Assembly: GCA_025055055.1 (NCBI GenBank)
Contig: JANWYX010000311.1
Location: 1-11,924, forward strand
Direction of reading: 5' to 3'
Length of the DNA stretch: 11,924 bases
Origin: Caldilinea sp.
Lineage (GTDB): Bacteria > Chloroflexota > Anaerolineae > Caldilineales > Caldilineaceae
The translations under genes were made by a program, and so were the position numbers. Below, in pieces: positions 1-11,924 of this stretch. Every line of letters begins with the position of its first letter. The first letter of the stretch is position 1. The notes below the pieces were generated by a model. It made no database searches, was not told the origin of the DNA, and saw only the letters and a list, made by a program, of their open reading frames with translations.

Positions 1-146
1 GGCCAGGAGATGCGATAAGGCGGAAGCCCGGTTTCACCGTCCTGCAGCGTCGAGTTTCTATTGCACCGTAGGGCTTCACCGCTTTCGATGCAGGCAGAGA
101 TGTGTTCGATCGATCGCCCACCGTTCACAGAAGTCGCTGCGCAGCG

Positions 147-1406
147 ATGAAAAGCTTTGTCGGATTTGGATTCGGGCCGATTCAGGCCGGGCTGTTTCTC
201 ACCGAGGCGTTTGCCTCGGGCGCCTTCGAGCGCCTGGTCGTCGCCGAAGTGCTACCCGATATCGTTGCTGCGGTGCGGCGGGCAGGGAGCTTCACGGTCA
301 ACATCGGCCACGTCGACCACATTCGCGCGCTGACCGTGGCGCCGGTGGAGATATACAACCCCGCCGCTGCCGCCGACCGCAGCCGGTTGGTAGAGGCCGT
401 CGCCGTCGCCGGCGAGCTGGCGACGGCGCTGCCGAGCGTTGCGCATTATGCAACGGCCGGTGAGACAAGCGTAGCCGCCATTTTGGCCGAGGGGCTGCTG
501 CGCAAAGTGGAAATCGACGGCCCGCCGGCCGTAATCTATACCGCAGAAAACCACATGCGCGCCGCCGAGCTGCTGGCCGAGGTGGTGACAGCGGCGCTGC
601 CCGCCGGGCGACGGGAGGCAGCGCTGCGGCGGGTGCAGTTTCTCAACACGATCATCGGCAAGATGAGCGGCGCGCCGGAGGAGGCGGAAGACTTACAACC
701 CATTGCACCGGGGTTGCGCCGGGCGTTTCTCGTCGAAGCGTACAACCGCATCTACATCTCGCAAATTCAGCGTCCTCACGACGATCCCCTCTGGGCTGCC
801 TTCCGGCGAGGGATCGAAATCTTCATCGAAAAGCCGGATTTAGCGCCCTTCGCCGAGGCCAAATTGTACTGTCACAACGCCGGCCACGCGCTGGCGGCCT
901 ACCTGGCGCACGCGCTCGGCTTCCGTCGCATCGACGAGCTGCGCAGTCGGCCCGACGTCATCGCATTCGTGCGCAGCGCCATGGTGGAGGAGTCGGGCGC
1001 TCCCTTGTGTGCGCGCTTTGCAGGCGTCGACCCGCTGTTCACTGCGGAAGGAATGCGCGCCCACGTTGATGACCTGATCGCGCGCATGCTCAATCCCTTC
1101 GTGCGCGACACTGTTGCCCGCGTGGGCCGCGACCCGGAACGCAAGCTGGGCTGGGACGACCGCCTGATCGGCGCCATGCGACGGGCGCTGGCTGCGGAGA
1201 TCATTCCACGCCGTTATGCGCTGGGCGTAGCTGCGGCACTTCTTTGGCTCGACATTCCCCAGGCACAGACGGAGACCTATCTGACCGAGCTTTGGCGACC
1301 TGCGCGCCCGGATGCGAAAGAGGAACGAAACGTGCTTCGTCTTATCACGGAAGCCGTACACCGTTTACAAACGTGGATGCAACAAAATTTCCCAAAACTG
1401 ATATAA
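147..1406 (+). CDS. Polyol/mannitol-1-phosphate 5-dehydrogenase-like protein (long-chain mannitol dehydrogenase family)
   Basis: Cytoplasmic NAD-dependent oxidoreductase of about 419 residues, of the family that contains mannitol-1-phosphate 5-dehydrogenase and altronate/fructuronate reductases (COG0246). Seen: an N-terminal Rossmann segment directly after the chosen Met (GFGFGPIQAG, residues 6-15), the FLVEAYNRIYIS stretch near residue 195, and the hallmark K-x4-N-x2-H catalytic motif as K239, N244 and H247. Length is somewhat above classical MtlD (about 380) and below fructuronate reductase (about 485). I chose ATG 147 because family members begin within a few residues of the Rossmann strand. 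The frame is open from 72, and a GTG at 102 would add 15 residues that look non-coding (MFDRSPTVHRS...). Neither start has a convincing ribosome site. The substrate cannot be read from sequence: mannitol-1-P, another hexitol phosphate or an aldonate are all possible. The stop codon overlaps the promoter of the next unit. Confidence 0.85.
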   Translation: MKSFVGFGFGPIQAGLFLTEAFASGAFERLVVAEVLPDIVAAVRRAGSFTVNIGHVDHIRALTVAPVEIYNPAAAADRSRLVEAVAVAGELATALPSVAHYATAGETSVAAILAEGLLRKVEIDGPPAVIYTAENHMRAAELLAEVVTAALPAGRREAALRRVQFLNTIIGKMSGAPEEAEDLQPIAPGLRRAFLVEAYNRIYISQIQRPHDDPLWAAFRRGIEIFIEKPDLAPFAEAKLYCHNAGHALAAYLAHALGFRRIDELRSRPDVIAFVRSAMVEESGAPLCARFAGVDPLFTAEGMRAHVDDLIARMLNPFVRDTVARVGRDPERKLGWDDRLIGAMRRALAAEIIPRRYALGVAAALLWLDIPQAQTETYLTELWRPARPDAKEERNVLRLITEAVHRLQTWMQQNFPKLI

Positions 1407-1407
1407 T
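1399..1407 (+). promoter_or_regulatory. Extended -10 promoter of the deoR-rhaB unit
   Basis: TGATATAAT is a perfect extended -10 element (TG-N-TATAAT). It overlaps the TAA stop of the upstream dehydrogenase and lies about 90 bases before the DeoR start. No good -35 is present at 17 bases, which an extended -10 promoter does not require. Transcription would begin near 1414 (inference). A small inverted repeat follows at 1418-1433. Confidence 0.6.
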
Positions 1408-1417
1408 CTCTTTACCT

Positions 1418-1433
1418 CGGCGATTTTTTGCCG
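1418..1433. promoter_or_regulatory. Small inverted repeat downstream of the -10, possible DeoR operator
   Basis: CGGCGA and TTGCCG flank a TTTT spacer and can pair over six positions, one of them a G-T wobble. The repeat falls at about +5 to +20 of the predicted transcript, a plausible site for autorepression by the DeoR protein encoded next. No second copy was found in the window, so the operator role is only a guess. Confidence 0.25.
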
Positions 1434-1496
1434 TCTTACGTCCAAAAGCATCGCAGAAAGATACAACGAAGAAAAACTAGGAGAGGAGCCAGAGGA

Positions 1497-3817
<2,321 letters not shown>

Positions 3818-3848
3818 GGAAAATAGATCGTTGAGAGCAAATGAGGGG

Positions 3849-3888
3849 AAAGAGCAGCTTCAGATTTTCTGAGGCTGCTTTTCTTTCT
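3849..3888 (+). terminator. Rho-independent terminator of the deoR-rhaB unit
   Basis: Arms AGCAGCTTCAG (3853-3863) and CTGAGGCTGCT (3869-3879) pair over 11 positions with one G-U, around the loop ATTTT. The run TTTTCTTTCT follows at 3879-3888. Flanking A's before the left arm extend the stem and could let it work on both strands. It sits 35 bases after the rhaB stop. Confidence 0.85.
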
Positions 3889-3943
3889 GTCGACGCCTCC
3901 ATCACCGCATACCCTCACCGGTTTGAAAGGATGGACTACGTTT

Positions 3944-6415
3944 ATGTCGACAATCACCGTACACATGATCGGCCAGGCTCATCTTGACCCGGTCTGGCTC
4001 TGGCGTTGGACCGAAGGTCGCGCGGAGGCATTGGGCACCAGCCAGTCCGCCATCGATCGACTCGCTGAATATCCGGACTTTCACTTTACGCGCGGCGAGT
4101 CGCAGGTCTATGCCTGGATCGAAGCCGAGAACCCCACCCTCTTTGCACAAGTGAGGCGTGCCATCGCCGAAGGGCGCTGGCACGTTGTCAACGGCATGGT
4201 CGTCCAGCCCGACATGAACCTGCCTTGCGGGGAATCGTTTGTGCGCCAGGTGCTGCTCGGCAAGAAATATATGCGCAGCCGGCTCGGCGTTGAGCCGACC
4301 GTCGCCTATTGCGTCGATTCGTTTGGCCACGCCGGCACGTTGCCACAGATTCTCCGCAAGTGCGGCTTCGACAGCTACGTCTTCATGCGCCCCGGCCCGC
4401 ATGAGAAGACGCTGCCGGCCAATGTCTTCTGGTGGCAGGGTCCAGACGGTAGCCGCATCCTCGCCTTTCGGATTGTCAATTCCTACACCACCCGGACCAC
4501 TGACCAGGAAGCGCACATTCTGGCCGCCGTAGCCGCCAAGCCCGCCCAGCTCGACGCAACGATGTGCTTTTTTGGCGTAGGCAATCATGGCGGCGGGCCG
4601 ACCCGGGAGCAGATCGAGAATGTGATCGCTCTGGCGGCAAAACACCGCAGCGGTCAGCCTGCGTTGGACATTCGCTTCAGCGGACCTAAGCTGTACTTTG
4701 ACGCCATCCGCAGCCAGGCAGAATCGCTGCCCACCGTGGCCGATGAGCTGCAATACCATGCCGTCGGCTGCTATTCCGTCAACGGTGCGCTCAAGCGCGC
4801 ACACCGTCGCGCCGAGAACAGGTTGCTGCTGGCCGAACGCCTCGCCGTCATGGCCAATTTGTGGGCGGATGCACCCGCACCCCAGGCCAAGCTAAATGAA
4901 CTGTGGCATACGCTCGCCTTCAACCAATTTCATGACACCTTGGGCGGCACTTCGATCAAAGTGGCGGCGGATGACGCCATCGCCGAGTTGAGCGGGATGG
5001 CCGCAGCCGCCGACGTGCTGGCCGACGACGCCGCCCGTGCAGTGGCCAATCGCATCGACACCGCCGGGCCAGGCGCCACGGTTGTGGTCTTCAATCCGAC
5101 CTGCCAGCCTGCGTCCATTTACCTGGAATATGAACCTTGGACGGATTGGCAGGACTGGGATGAACACGGCTGGGGCCTGGTGGACGATGCAGGTCAGCCG
5201 GTGACGTATCAGAACATCGACCCTCTCGAAGCGCTCAGCGAAGCCAACGGCAGAATTCGCCGCCTGCTCTTCGCCACGACGCTGCCCGCTTTCGGGTATC
5301 GCCTTTTCCGTTTTGCACCGGGACTGCCGCGCGCAAACCCACCTGCCACTGCCCTGCGCGTGACGGAGACAGAACTGGAGAACGAGCTGTTAATCGTGCG
5401 CCTGGACCCACACAACGGCAACATCATCTCTTGTATAGACAAGCGTTCTGGACTGGAGTTGGTGGGGCCGGGTGGGTGGAACGTCGGTGAAGTGATTGAA
5501 GACCACAGCGATACCTGGTCACACGGCGTCCGGCGCTACGGCGCAGCGACAGGGTCGTTTGGAAACGCCAAGATCACGATCGGCGAATGTGGTCCGCTCC
5601 GGGTGTCGCTGCTGGTCGAGCGCAGTTACGGCGTCAACACGTGGCAACAGCAGATTTTGCTGTGCAGCGGCGAGCGCGCGCTCACGATTCGCAACTGGCT
5701 GGTGTGGCTGGAGCCGTGGCGCCTGCTCAAGCTGAGCTGCGATGTCAACACCGTAGCGCCGAGAGCTGTGCACGACGTCCCGTTCGGCTGGCTGGAACGC
5801 CCGTGCGATGGCCATGAGGTTCCCACCCACATGGGGCTGGACGTCAGCGGCCCGACGGCGACCGGGGAGACGATCGGTTTGGCGTTGCTCAACGATGGCA
5901 AATACGGTTGCGACGTCAGCGGCAGCGTCCTGCGCTTAACGATTCTGCGCTGCGTGCCCTACGCCTATCATGAACCGCATCCGTTCGGCGCGCGCCAACG
6001 GTATGATTGGGTGGATCGGGGCAGCCAGGAATTTACGGTCGTGCTATATCCCCATGTCGGCGACTGGTGCGCAACAGAGATCGTCCGACGGGCGCGGATG
6101 CTCAACATGCCGCCGCTGCTCGTCACGATGCATGCCCACCCCGGCAACTTGCCGCCCCAAGCCGGTCTGGCCAGACTCAGCAGCGACGATATCGAGATGA
6201 CCGCCTGCAAGCCGGCGGAAGATGGCGACGGCTATATCGTGCGCCTGGCCGACGTTCATGGCCGCGGAGGCAGTGGTTCGCTAGTCTGGCTGGATCAGTC
6301 TTATCCGCTGGAATGGTCCCCGTTCGAGGTCATCACTGTGCGACTGACACGACGAGAAGGTCGGTGGCAGATGCAACCGTGTGACATGCTGGAGCGCACC
6401 GAACATTCCGCATAG
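3944..6415 (+). CDS. Alpha-mannosidase, glycoside hydrolase family 38
   Basis: Retaining zinc-dependent exo-alpha-mannosidase of 823 residues, within the usual bacterial GH38 size. No signal peptide is present, so it should act in the cytoplasm on imported manno-oligosaccharides or glycans. Seen: the N-terminal catalytic domain opens with GQAHLDPVWLW, giving metal ligands H13 and D15. The nucleophile/metal ligand is D125 in CVDSFGH, and the final metal ligand is H330 in NQFHDTLGGT. Between them are VGNHGGGPT and the three-helix middle domain (NGALKRAHRRAENR). The rest, from about 360, is the beta-sandwich region. ATG 3944 places the active-site strand at the usual distance from the N-terminus. 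AAAGGA at 3926-3931 is a ribosome site slightly far away (12 bases). A TTG at 3923 would add seven unlikely residues. It stands alone between a terminator and the SorC promoter. I see no clear promoter of its own. Linkage-specific activity cannot be predicted. Confidence 0.95.
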   Translation: MSTITVHMIGQAHLDPVWLWRWTEGRAEALGTSQSAIDRLAEYPDFHFTRGESQVYAWIEAENPTLFAQVRRAIAEGRWHVVNGMVVQPDMNLPCGESFVRQVLLGKKYMRSRLGVEPTVAYCVDSFGHAGTLPQILRKCGFDSYVFMRPGPHEKTLPANVFWWQGPDGSRILAFRIVNSYTTRTTDQEAHILAAVAAKPAQLDATMCFFGVGNHGGGPTREQIENVIALAAKHRSGQPALDIRFSGPKLYFDAIRSQAESLPTVADELQYHAVGCYSVNGALKRAHRRAENRLLLAERLAVMANLWADAPAPQAKLNELWHTLAFNQFHDTLGGTSIKVAADDAIAELSGMAAAADVLADDAARAVANRIDTAGPGATVVVFNPTCQPASIYLEYEPWTDWQDWDEHGWGLVDDAGQPVTYQNIDPLEALSEANGRIRRLLFATTLPAFGYRLFRFAPGLPRANPPATALRVTETELENELLIVRLDPHNGNIISCIDKRSGLELVGPGGWNVGEVIEDHSDTWSHGVRRYGAATGSFGNAKITIGECGPLRVSLLVERSYGVNTWQQQILLCSGERALTIRNWLVWLEPWRLLKLSCDVNTVAPRAVHDVPFGWLERPCDGHEVPTHMGLDVSGPTATGETIGLALLNDGKYGCDVSGSVLRLTILRCVPYAYHEPHPFGARQRYDWVDRGSQEFTVVLYPHVGDWCATEIVRRARMLNMPPLLVTMHAHPGNLPPQAGLARLSSDDIEMTACKPAEDGDGYIVRLADVHGRGGSGSLVWLDQSYPLEWSPFEVITVRLTRREGRWQMQPCDMLERTEHSA

Positions 6416-6521
6416 TACAGGCATAATCCTCCCATCAGGAGGCGCAGAACCACGCGATGTACATGCGGGCGCGAATTTAGCCAAACAGGGCGCCGCTTAG
6501 TAATATGTGTAAGACGTCTCT

Positions 6522-6567
6522 TGAACGACCGCTGCCCCTTGACAGCGCCTCTAATCCGTACTATGCT
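6522..6567 (+). promoter_or_regulatory. Sigma-70-type promoter of the SorC regulator gene, with upstream TGAAC half-site
   Basis: TTGACA (6539-6544), a 17-base spacer and TATGCT (6562-6567) form a good vegetative promoter, with transcription expected near 6574. A TGAAC half-site (6522-6526) lies exactly 12 bases before the -35. The same TGAAC-N12-TTGACA spacing occurs in the second promoter of the island at 9528-9550. Confidence 0.7.
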
Positions 6568-6585
6568 GTCAACAATGCAGTCACA

Positions 6586-6632
6586 GGTCATTTGTTCAAT
6601 ATCGTTCATATGAACAAACAAGGATCGCCGCT
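6586..6632. promoter_or_regulatory. SorC operator, copy 1 (autoregulatory site)
   Basis: The core is the perfect palindrome GTTCATATGAAC (6604-6615). An extra GTTC lies exactly 10 bases upstream (6594-6597). The outer arms TTTGTTCA (6591-6598) and TGAACAAA (6611-6618) are perfect inverted repeats. The site is at about +20 to +45 of the predicted transcript and runs into the ribosome site AAGGA (6620-6624). A bound protein would block transcription, so this is most simply the autorepression site of the adjacent SorC protein. A near-identical block lies at 9580-9627. Confidence 0.75.
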
Positions 6633-7601
<969 letters not shown>

Positions 7602-7621
7602 GCGCCAACGGGGAGTCGGCG

Positions 7622-9298
7622 ATGTCTTTCCTCACCCTCGCCAACGTTTTGCCGCGCCTGGCCGACTATGTGGCCAACCTGGGATGGACCCAGATCACCG
7701 ACCGGAACCATCCGGACTACGGCGCGCTGGTCAACCCGGAGTACGACCTGCCCGACATCCACCACGCCATCGAATTCGTGGTGAGCAGCGCCTATCTCGC
7801 CCTGGCGGATCCGACCTGCCAGGAGCATCTTGCGCGGGCGACGGCTGCGGCTGCGTTTGTTAACCGTGCGCAACGGGAGAGCGGACTCATCGACCTTCTC
7901 TCGGTCAACTACGACTCCGCTCCAGACGCCGGCTTCGCCGTTCAAAAGCTGTGCACGGTGGTGGAGCTCGCCCGCAGTTTCGGAGTGCAAGGCTCGGCCT
8001 GGAACGAGCTGCTCCAGATGTTAGAGACTTTCATCCGCCGGGCCGTGGCGGGCATCGTCATCGGTGGATTTCACACGCCCAACCATCGCTGGGTGATGGT
8101 CTCGGCGCTGGTTCAGGCCAAAGCCCTTTATCCGGACCTGGACGTGAAGGCCGCCGTGGAGGCCTATCTGGCCGAAGGCATCGACATCGACCCGGAAGGC
8201 GCCTTCATCGAACGCAGCGTGGGCGTGTACGATGCGATCGTCGACCGCTCCCTCATTTTCATTGCCGAGCACTGGGATGCGCCCGCGGCCCTGGAGGCAG
8301 CGATCCACAACCTGACCTTTGACCTGTATCTGCTTCACGCCGACGGCACTGCGGAGACCGGCCTTTCTCGCCGTCAGGATTTCGGGACGCGGGACGTGCC
8401 GCTCGGCCTCGTCTCCTGTTACTTGCTTGCACACCGCATACATCCCTGCTCAGAATTCGTGGAGGCCGCCCGATTTCTCTGGACGCAAACAGAGGCGCAA
8501 GGCGCCCGTTACGCCGGTCACCTGCCGTGGCTGACCTACGCTCTGCTCAAATGCGGCGATCCGCCGGCCGCAGAGGGCCGCATCCCAGAGGACTACGTTC
8601 ATCACTATCCGCTCAATGGCCTCTGGCGGGTGCGCAGGGGCTTGCTCAGCGCCGCGCTTTTCCGGGACGCCACCCGGCTGTTGAGCGTCACCTATGGCGC
8701 CGCTGAGCTGAGCAGCGTTAAGATCAGCTTCACCTACTTCGGCGGTCTCACCGGACGCTTCATCGGCGACAGCCTGATTGTCGACCGGGAGGGCGCAACT
8801 TTGCGCTCCGAAGGGCGTCGCAATCCCCACCGCCCCGGTTACGAGCTGCCACTCGGCCGACCCGTTCCTCCCGAGCGCTGGGAGGAAACCCTCCATGAAC
8901 GCCCCCTTCGCCGCCTTCCGCCGATAACGAGCACCTTGCGGGTCATCGAAGCCCATGACGGCAACGGCCGCGGCTTTGACCTGCACTTCGTCACGCTCGG
9001 CGGACTGGATGGCGTCGCCGCCCAGATCGCCTTTGACTTTGCTCCCGGCGGCGTCTGGGAGAGTGCGGACACGCGCTTTCAACCTTGCGCCGGCCAGGTG
9101 CTCTTCCTCAAACAAAAGGGGGCAACCATGCGGTATGGGAACGACGTCATTTCTCTCGCGCCGGGTGCCTACGCGCACGGCATGTGGCGCATGCGAGAAG
9201 CCGAGCCGGCGCCTGAACACGTGCGCGTGTTGATGACTTTTCGAACGCCGGTGAATCATCTGGTTCACCTGCGTGCTTATCGAGGACTCCATCCCTAG
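7622..9298 (+). CDS. Uncharacterised protein resembling (alpha/alpha)-toroid polysaccharide lyases (heparinase II/III-alginate lyase type)
   Basis: A 558-residue soluble protein without signal peptide or membrane segment. I do not recognise a named family with certainty. The first approximately 340 residues read as repeated amphipathic helices, as in an (alpha/alpha) barrel. The last 200 are strand-rich (YFGGLTGRFIGDSLIVD onwards), as in the beta-sandwich tail of toroid lyases. In the helical part, TPNHRW gives N154-H155. After it comes an EGAFIERSVGVYD block with E197 and Y203. The Asn/His to Tyr gap of 48 resembles the gap of about 55 in families PL5, PL15, PL17 and PL21, where Asn/His neutralise the uronate and Tyr acts in elimination (known for those families; applied here by inference). 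The start follows GGGGAG with a 6-base gap. It is co-transcribed with the SorC gene, so it is probably part of the inducible pathway, perhaps an intracellular oligosaccharide lyase. A glycosidase with the same fold is an alternative. Confidence 0.72.
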   Translation: MSFLTLANVLPRLADYVANLGWTQITDRNHPDYGALVNPEYDLPDIHHAIEFVVSSAYLALADPTCQEHLARATAAAAFVNRAQRESGLIDLLSVNYDSAPDAGFAVQKLCTVVELARSFGVQGSAWNELLQMLETFIRRAVAGIVIGGFHTPNHRWVMVSALVQAKALYPDLDVKAAVEAYLAEGIDIDPEGAFIERSVGVYDAIVDRSLIFIAEHWDAPAALEAAIHNLTFDLYLLHADGTAETGLSRRQDFGTRDVPLGLVSCYLLAHRIHPCSEFVEAARFLWTQTEAQGARYAGHLPWLTYALLKCGDPPAAEGRIPEDYVHHYPLNGLWRVRRGLLSAALFRDATRLLSVTYGAAELSSVKISFTYFGGLTGRFIGDSLIVDREGATLRSEGRRNPHRPGYELPLGRPVPPERWEETLHERPLRRLPPITSTLRVIEAHDGNGRGFDLHFVTLGGLDGVAAQIAFDFAPGGVWESADTRFQPCAGQVLFLKQKGATMRYGNDVISLAPGAYAHGMWRMREAEPAPEHVRVLMTFRTPVNHLVHLRAYRGLHP

Positions 9299-9413
9299 GC
9301 GCTGCTGCACGTTAAAGGCCAGTGGCGTTCAGAACCTTCAGTTCGCTCGACGCAGCGCTTCCCACGCGCTGCCCTGCAAGGGCTTTCCAGCTCCTCCCGT
9401 GACTCCCACAACT

Positions 9414-9463
9414 GCTTTCGCTGCAAGCGGAGCGTTTGCAGCAAAAGCCAGACCGGTCTTTTT
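9414..9463 (+). terminator. Strong imperfect inverted repeat, candidate terminator after the toroid gene
   Basis: Positions 9414-9429 and 9433-9448 are 16-base arms that pair with one C-A mismatch and one G-U, around a GAG loop. The palindrome AGACCGGTCT (9450-9459) and a TTTTT run (9459-9463) follow. The stem is strong, but the T run is not directly after it. Terminator is therefore the likeliest reading rather than certain. It lies about 115 bases after the stop at 9298 and before the next promoter. The rest of 9299-9520 holds nothing recognisable. Confidence 0.5.
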
Positions 9464-9520
9464 CGGCTGTGAGCGCGAACTACCCACACAGGCAACGCGC
9501 TAGGTCTTCATCTCCCCACA

Positions 9521-9542
9521 GAACAAATGAACAAACATGAAC
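9521..9542 (+). repeat. Array of TGAAC half-sites upstream of the second promoter
   Basis: GAACAAA (9521-9527), TGAACAAAC (9528-9536) and TGAACA (9538-9543) follow one another. The last two start exactly 10 bases apart, one helical turn. TGAACAAAC is identical to the right arm of both palindromic operators. The array ends just before the -35. It is probably an auxiliary binding site for the SorC protein, allowing looping to the main operator about 70 bases downstream (inference). Confidence 0.5.
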
Positions 9543-9544
9543 AC

Positions 9545-9573
9545 TTGACATTTGCCCACCTTCGTGCTATTGT
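9545..9573 (+). promoter_or_regulatory. Sigma-70-type promoter of the oxidoreductase-dehydrogenase operon
   Basis: TTGACA (9545-9550), a 17-base spacer and TATTGT (9568-9573). The consensus -35, the spacer and the TATnnT -10 mirror the promoter at 6539-6567. Transcription should begin near 9580, at the edge of the operator copy. The first gene starts about 350 bases later, giving a long leader. Confidence 0.7.
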
Positions 9574-9579
9574 GATTTT

Positions 9580-9627
9580 GGTCATATGTTCAATACCGTT
9601 CATATGAACAAACTAAGGATCACCGCT
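9580..9627. promoter_or_regulatory. SorC operator, copy 2
   Basis: Repeats the block at 6586-6632 with three base changes and one inserted T. The core GTTCATATGAAC is at 9598-9609, and the extra GTTC is again 10 bases upstream (9588-9591). The match continues through TAAGGATCACCGCT, which corresponds to the ribosome site and spacer of the SorC gene. Here no start codon follows: AAA stands where GTG would be. Binding here would block transcription into the leader. Confidence 0.75.
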
Positions 9628-9927
9628 AAAGCGAACAATCTTCCAAAGAAAATTCAATAGTCAATTTGATGGTCATGGAACCCTGGGAGGTCTAGGTGTT
9701 CCAACAAAAGCTCGGAACACCACGACAGCCGGATCGCTGCGGCGCAGTCGGGCGATTGATTCGGGCCGTTGATCCTGCAAATTTATTGTTCTATCGGGAC
9801 GATGCGTCAGAGTGATCCAGATTTCCAAATTCACATCGCTTCAGTTTGGGCCTATCCAAAACAAACTATCCGGCGCCGGTCAAAATGCCACTTGACGGCC
9901 GCGCCCAAGGCAAAAGGATCGAGCTGC
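9628..9927 (+). other. Long untranslated leader of the oxidoreductase gene
   Basis: About 300 bases separate operator copy 2 from the first well-supported start. GGTGTTCC (9695-9702) and GGAACACC (9714-9721) form a perfect 8-base inverted repeat around an 11-base loop, with no T run after it. A GGGAGG sequence (9685-9690) precedes a GTG at 9696 that opens a 39-codon frame closing at 9815. Its product shows no recognisable features. I recognise no known riboswitch class. The frame of the downstream gene is open from 9769, but that stretch reads as non-coding. Confidence 0.4.

Positions 9928-11924
<1,997 letters not shown>

Noticed and set aside
1..18. Frame ending at TAA 16-18 that could be the last codons of an upstream gene
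   Set aside because: Five codons are too few to support a coding call.
20..82. Long-range inverted repeat GAAGCCC (23-29) and GGGCTTC (71-77) with additional GCGG/CCGC pairing
   Set aside because: The loop is over 40 bases and no T run follows, so neither a terminator nor an operator is supported.
3902..4804. Minus-strand open frame of 300 codons opposite the mannosidase N-terminal region
   Set aside because: It lies antisense to the conserved GH38 catalytic domain and its product resembles no family; it is explained by codon bias of the + strand gene.
6428..6442. Hairpin CCTCC/GGAGG after the mannosidase stop
   Set aside because: Only five base pairs and no T run; not enough to call a terminator.
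8450..9310. Minus-strand open frame of 286 codons opposite the toroid gene
   Set aside because: The + strand frame has a ribosome site, operon spacing and coherent secondary structure; the reverse frame has none of these.

Overview
The window is a GC-rich, gene-dense stretch of a bacterial genome devoted to sugar and polyol metabolism. All seven recognisable genes lie on the + strand, and the last one runs off the right edge. Gene content (DeoR regulator with rhamnulokinase, intracellular GH38 mannosidase, SorC regulator, SAF-domain oxidoreductase) and high GC fit a heterotrophic Chloroflexota of the Caldilinea/Anaerolineae type. That placement is an inference from gene style; no rRNA or marker gene is present to test it.

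Left part (1-3890): a polyol dehydrogenase of the mannitol-1-phosphate/altronate dehydrogenase family ends at 1406. Its stop codon lies inside a perfect extended -10 promoter (1399-1407), which starts a two-gene unit: a DeoR-type repressor and a rhamnulokinase (rhaB) joined by a one-base TGATG overlap. A strong hairpin with a T-rich tail (3853-3888) closes this unit.

Middle (3944-6415): a single large GH38 alpha-mannosidase without a signal peptide, with all four expected metal/catalytic residues visible.

Right part (6416-11924): a SorC-regulated island. A SorC-family regulator is followed 20 bases later by a 558-residue protein that I cannot assign with certainty. It looks like an (alpha/alpha) toroid lyase, with an Asn-His pair and a Tyr 48 residues further on. 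After a strong inverted repeat (9414-9448) comes a second promoter, then a roughly 300-base leader, then a SAF-domain Rossmann oxidoreductase (COG4091-like, 'homoserine dehydrogenase-like'). That gene overlaps by ATGA with a zinc medium-chain dehydrogenase truncated at the window end.

The best signal outside the genes is a duplicated control block. The same approximately 48-base sequence, centred on the palindrome GTTCATATGAAC, sits just downstream of a TTGACA-N17-TATnnT promoter both before the SorC gene (6586-6632) and before the oxidoreductase operon (9580-9627). This ties the regulator, the toroid protein, the oxidoreductase and the dehydrogenase into one local regulon. The simplest reading is a catabolic pathway in which an intracellular lyase-like enzyme releases a sugar or polyol derivative that the two dehydrogenases then oxidise. 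The substrate is unknown, and the combination may be undescribed.
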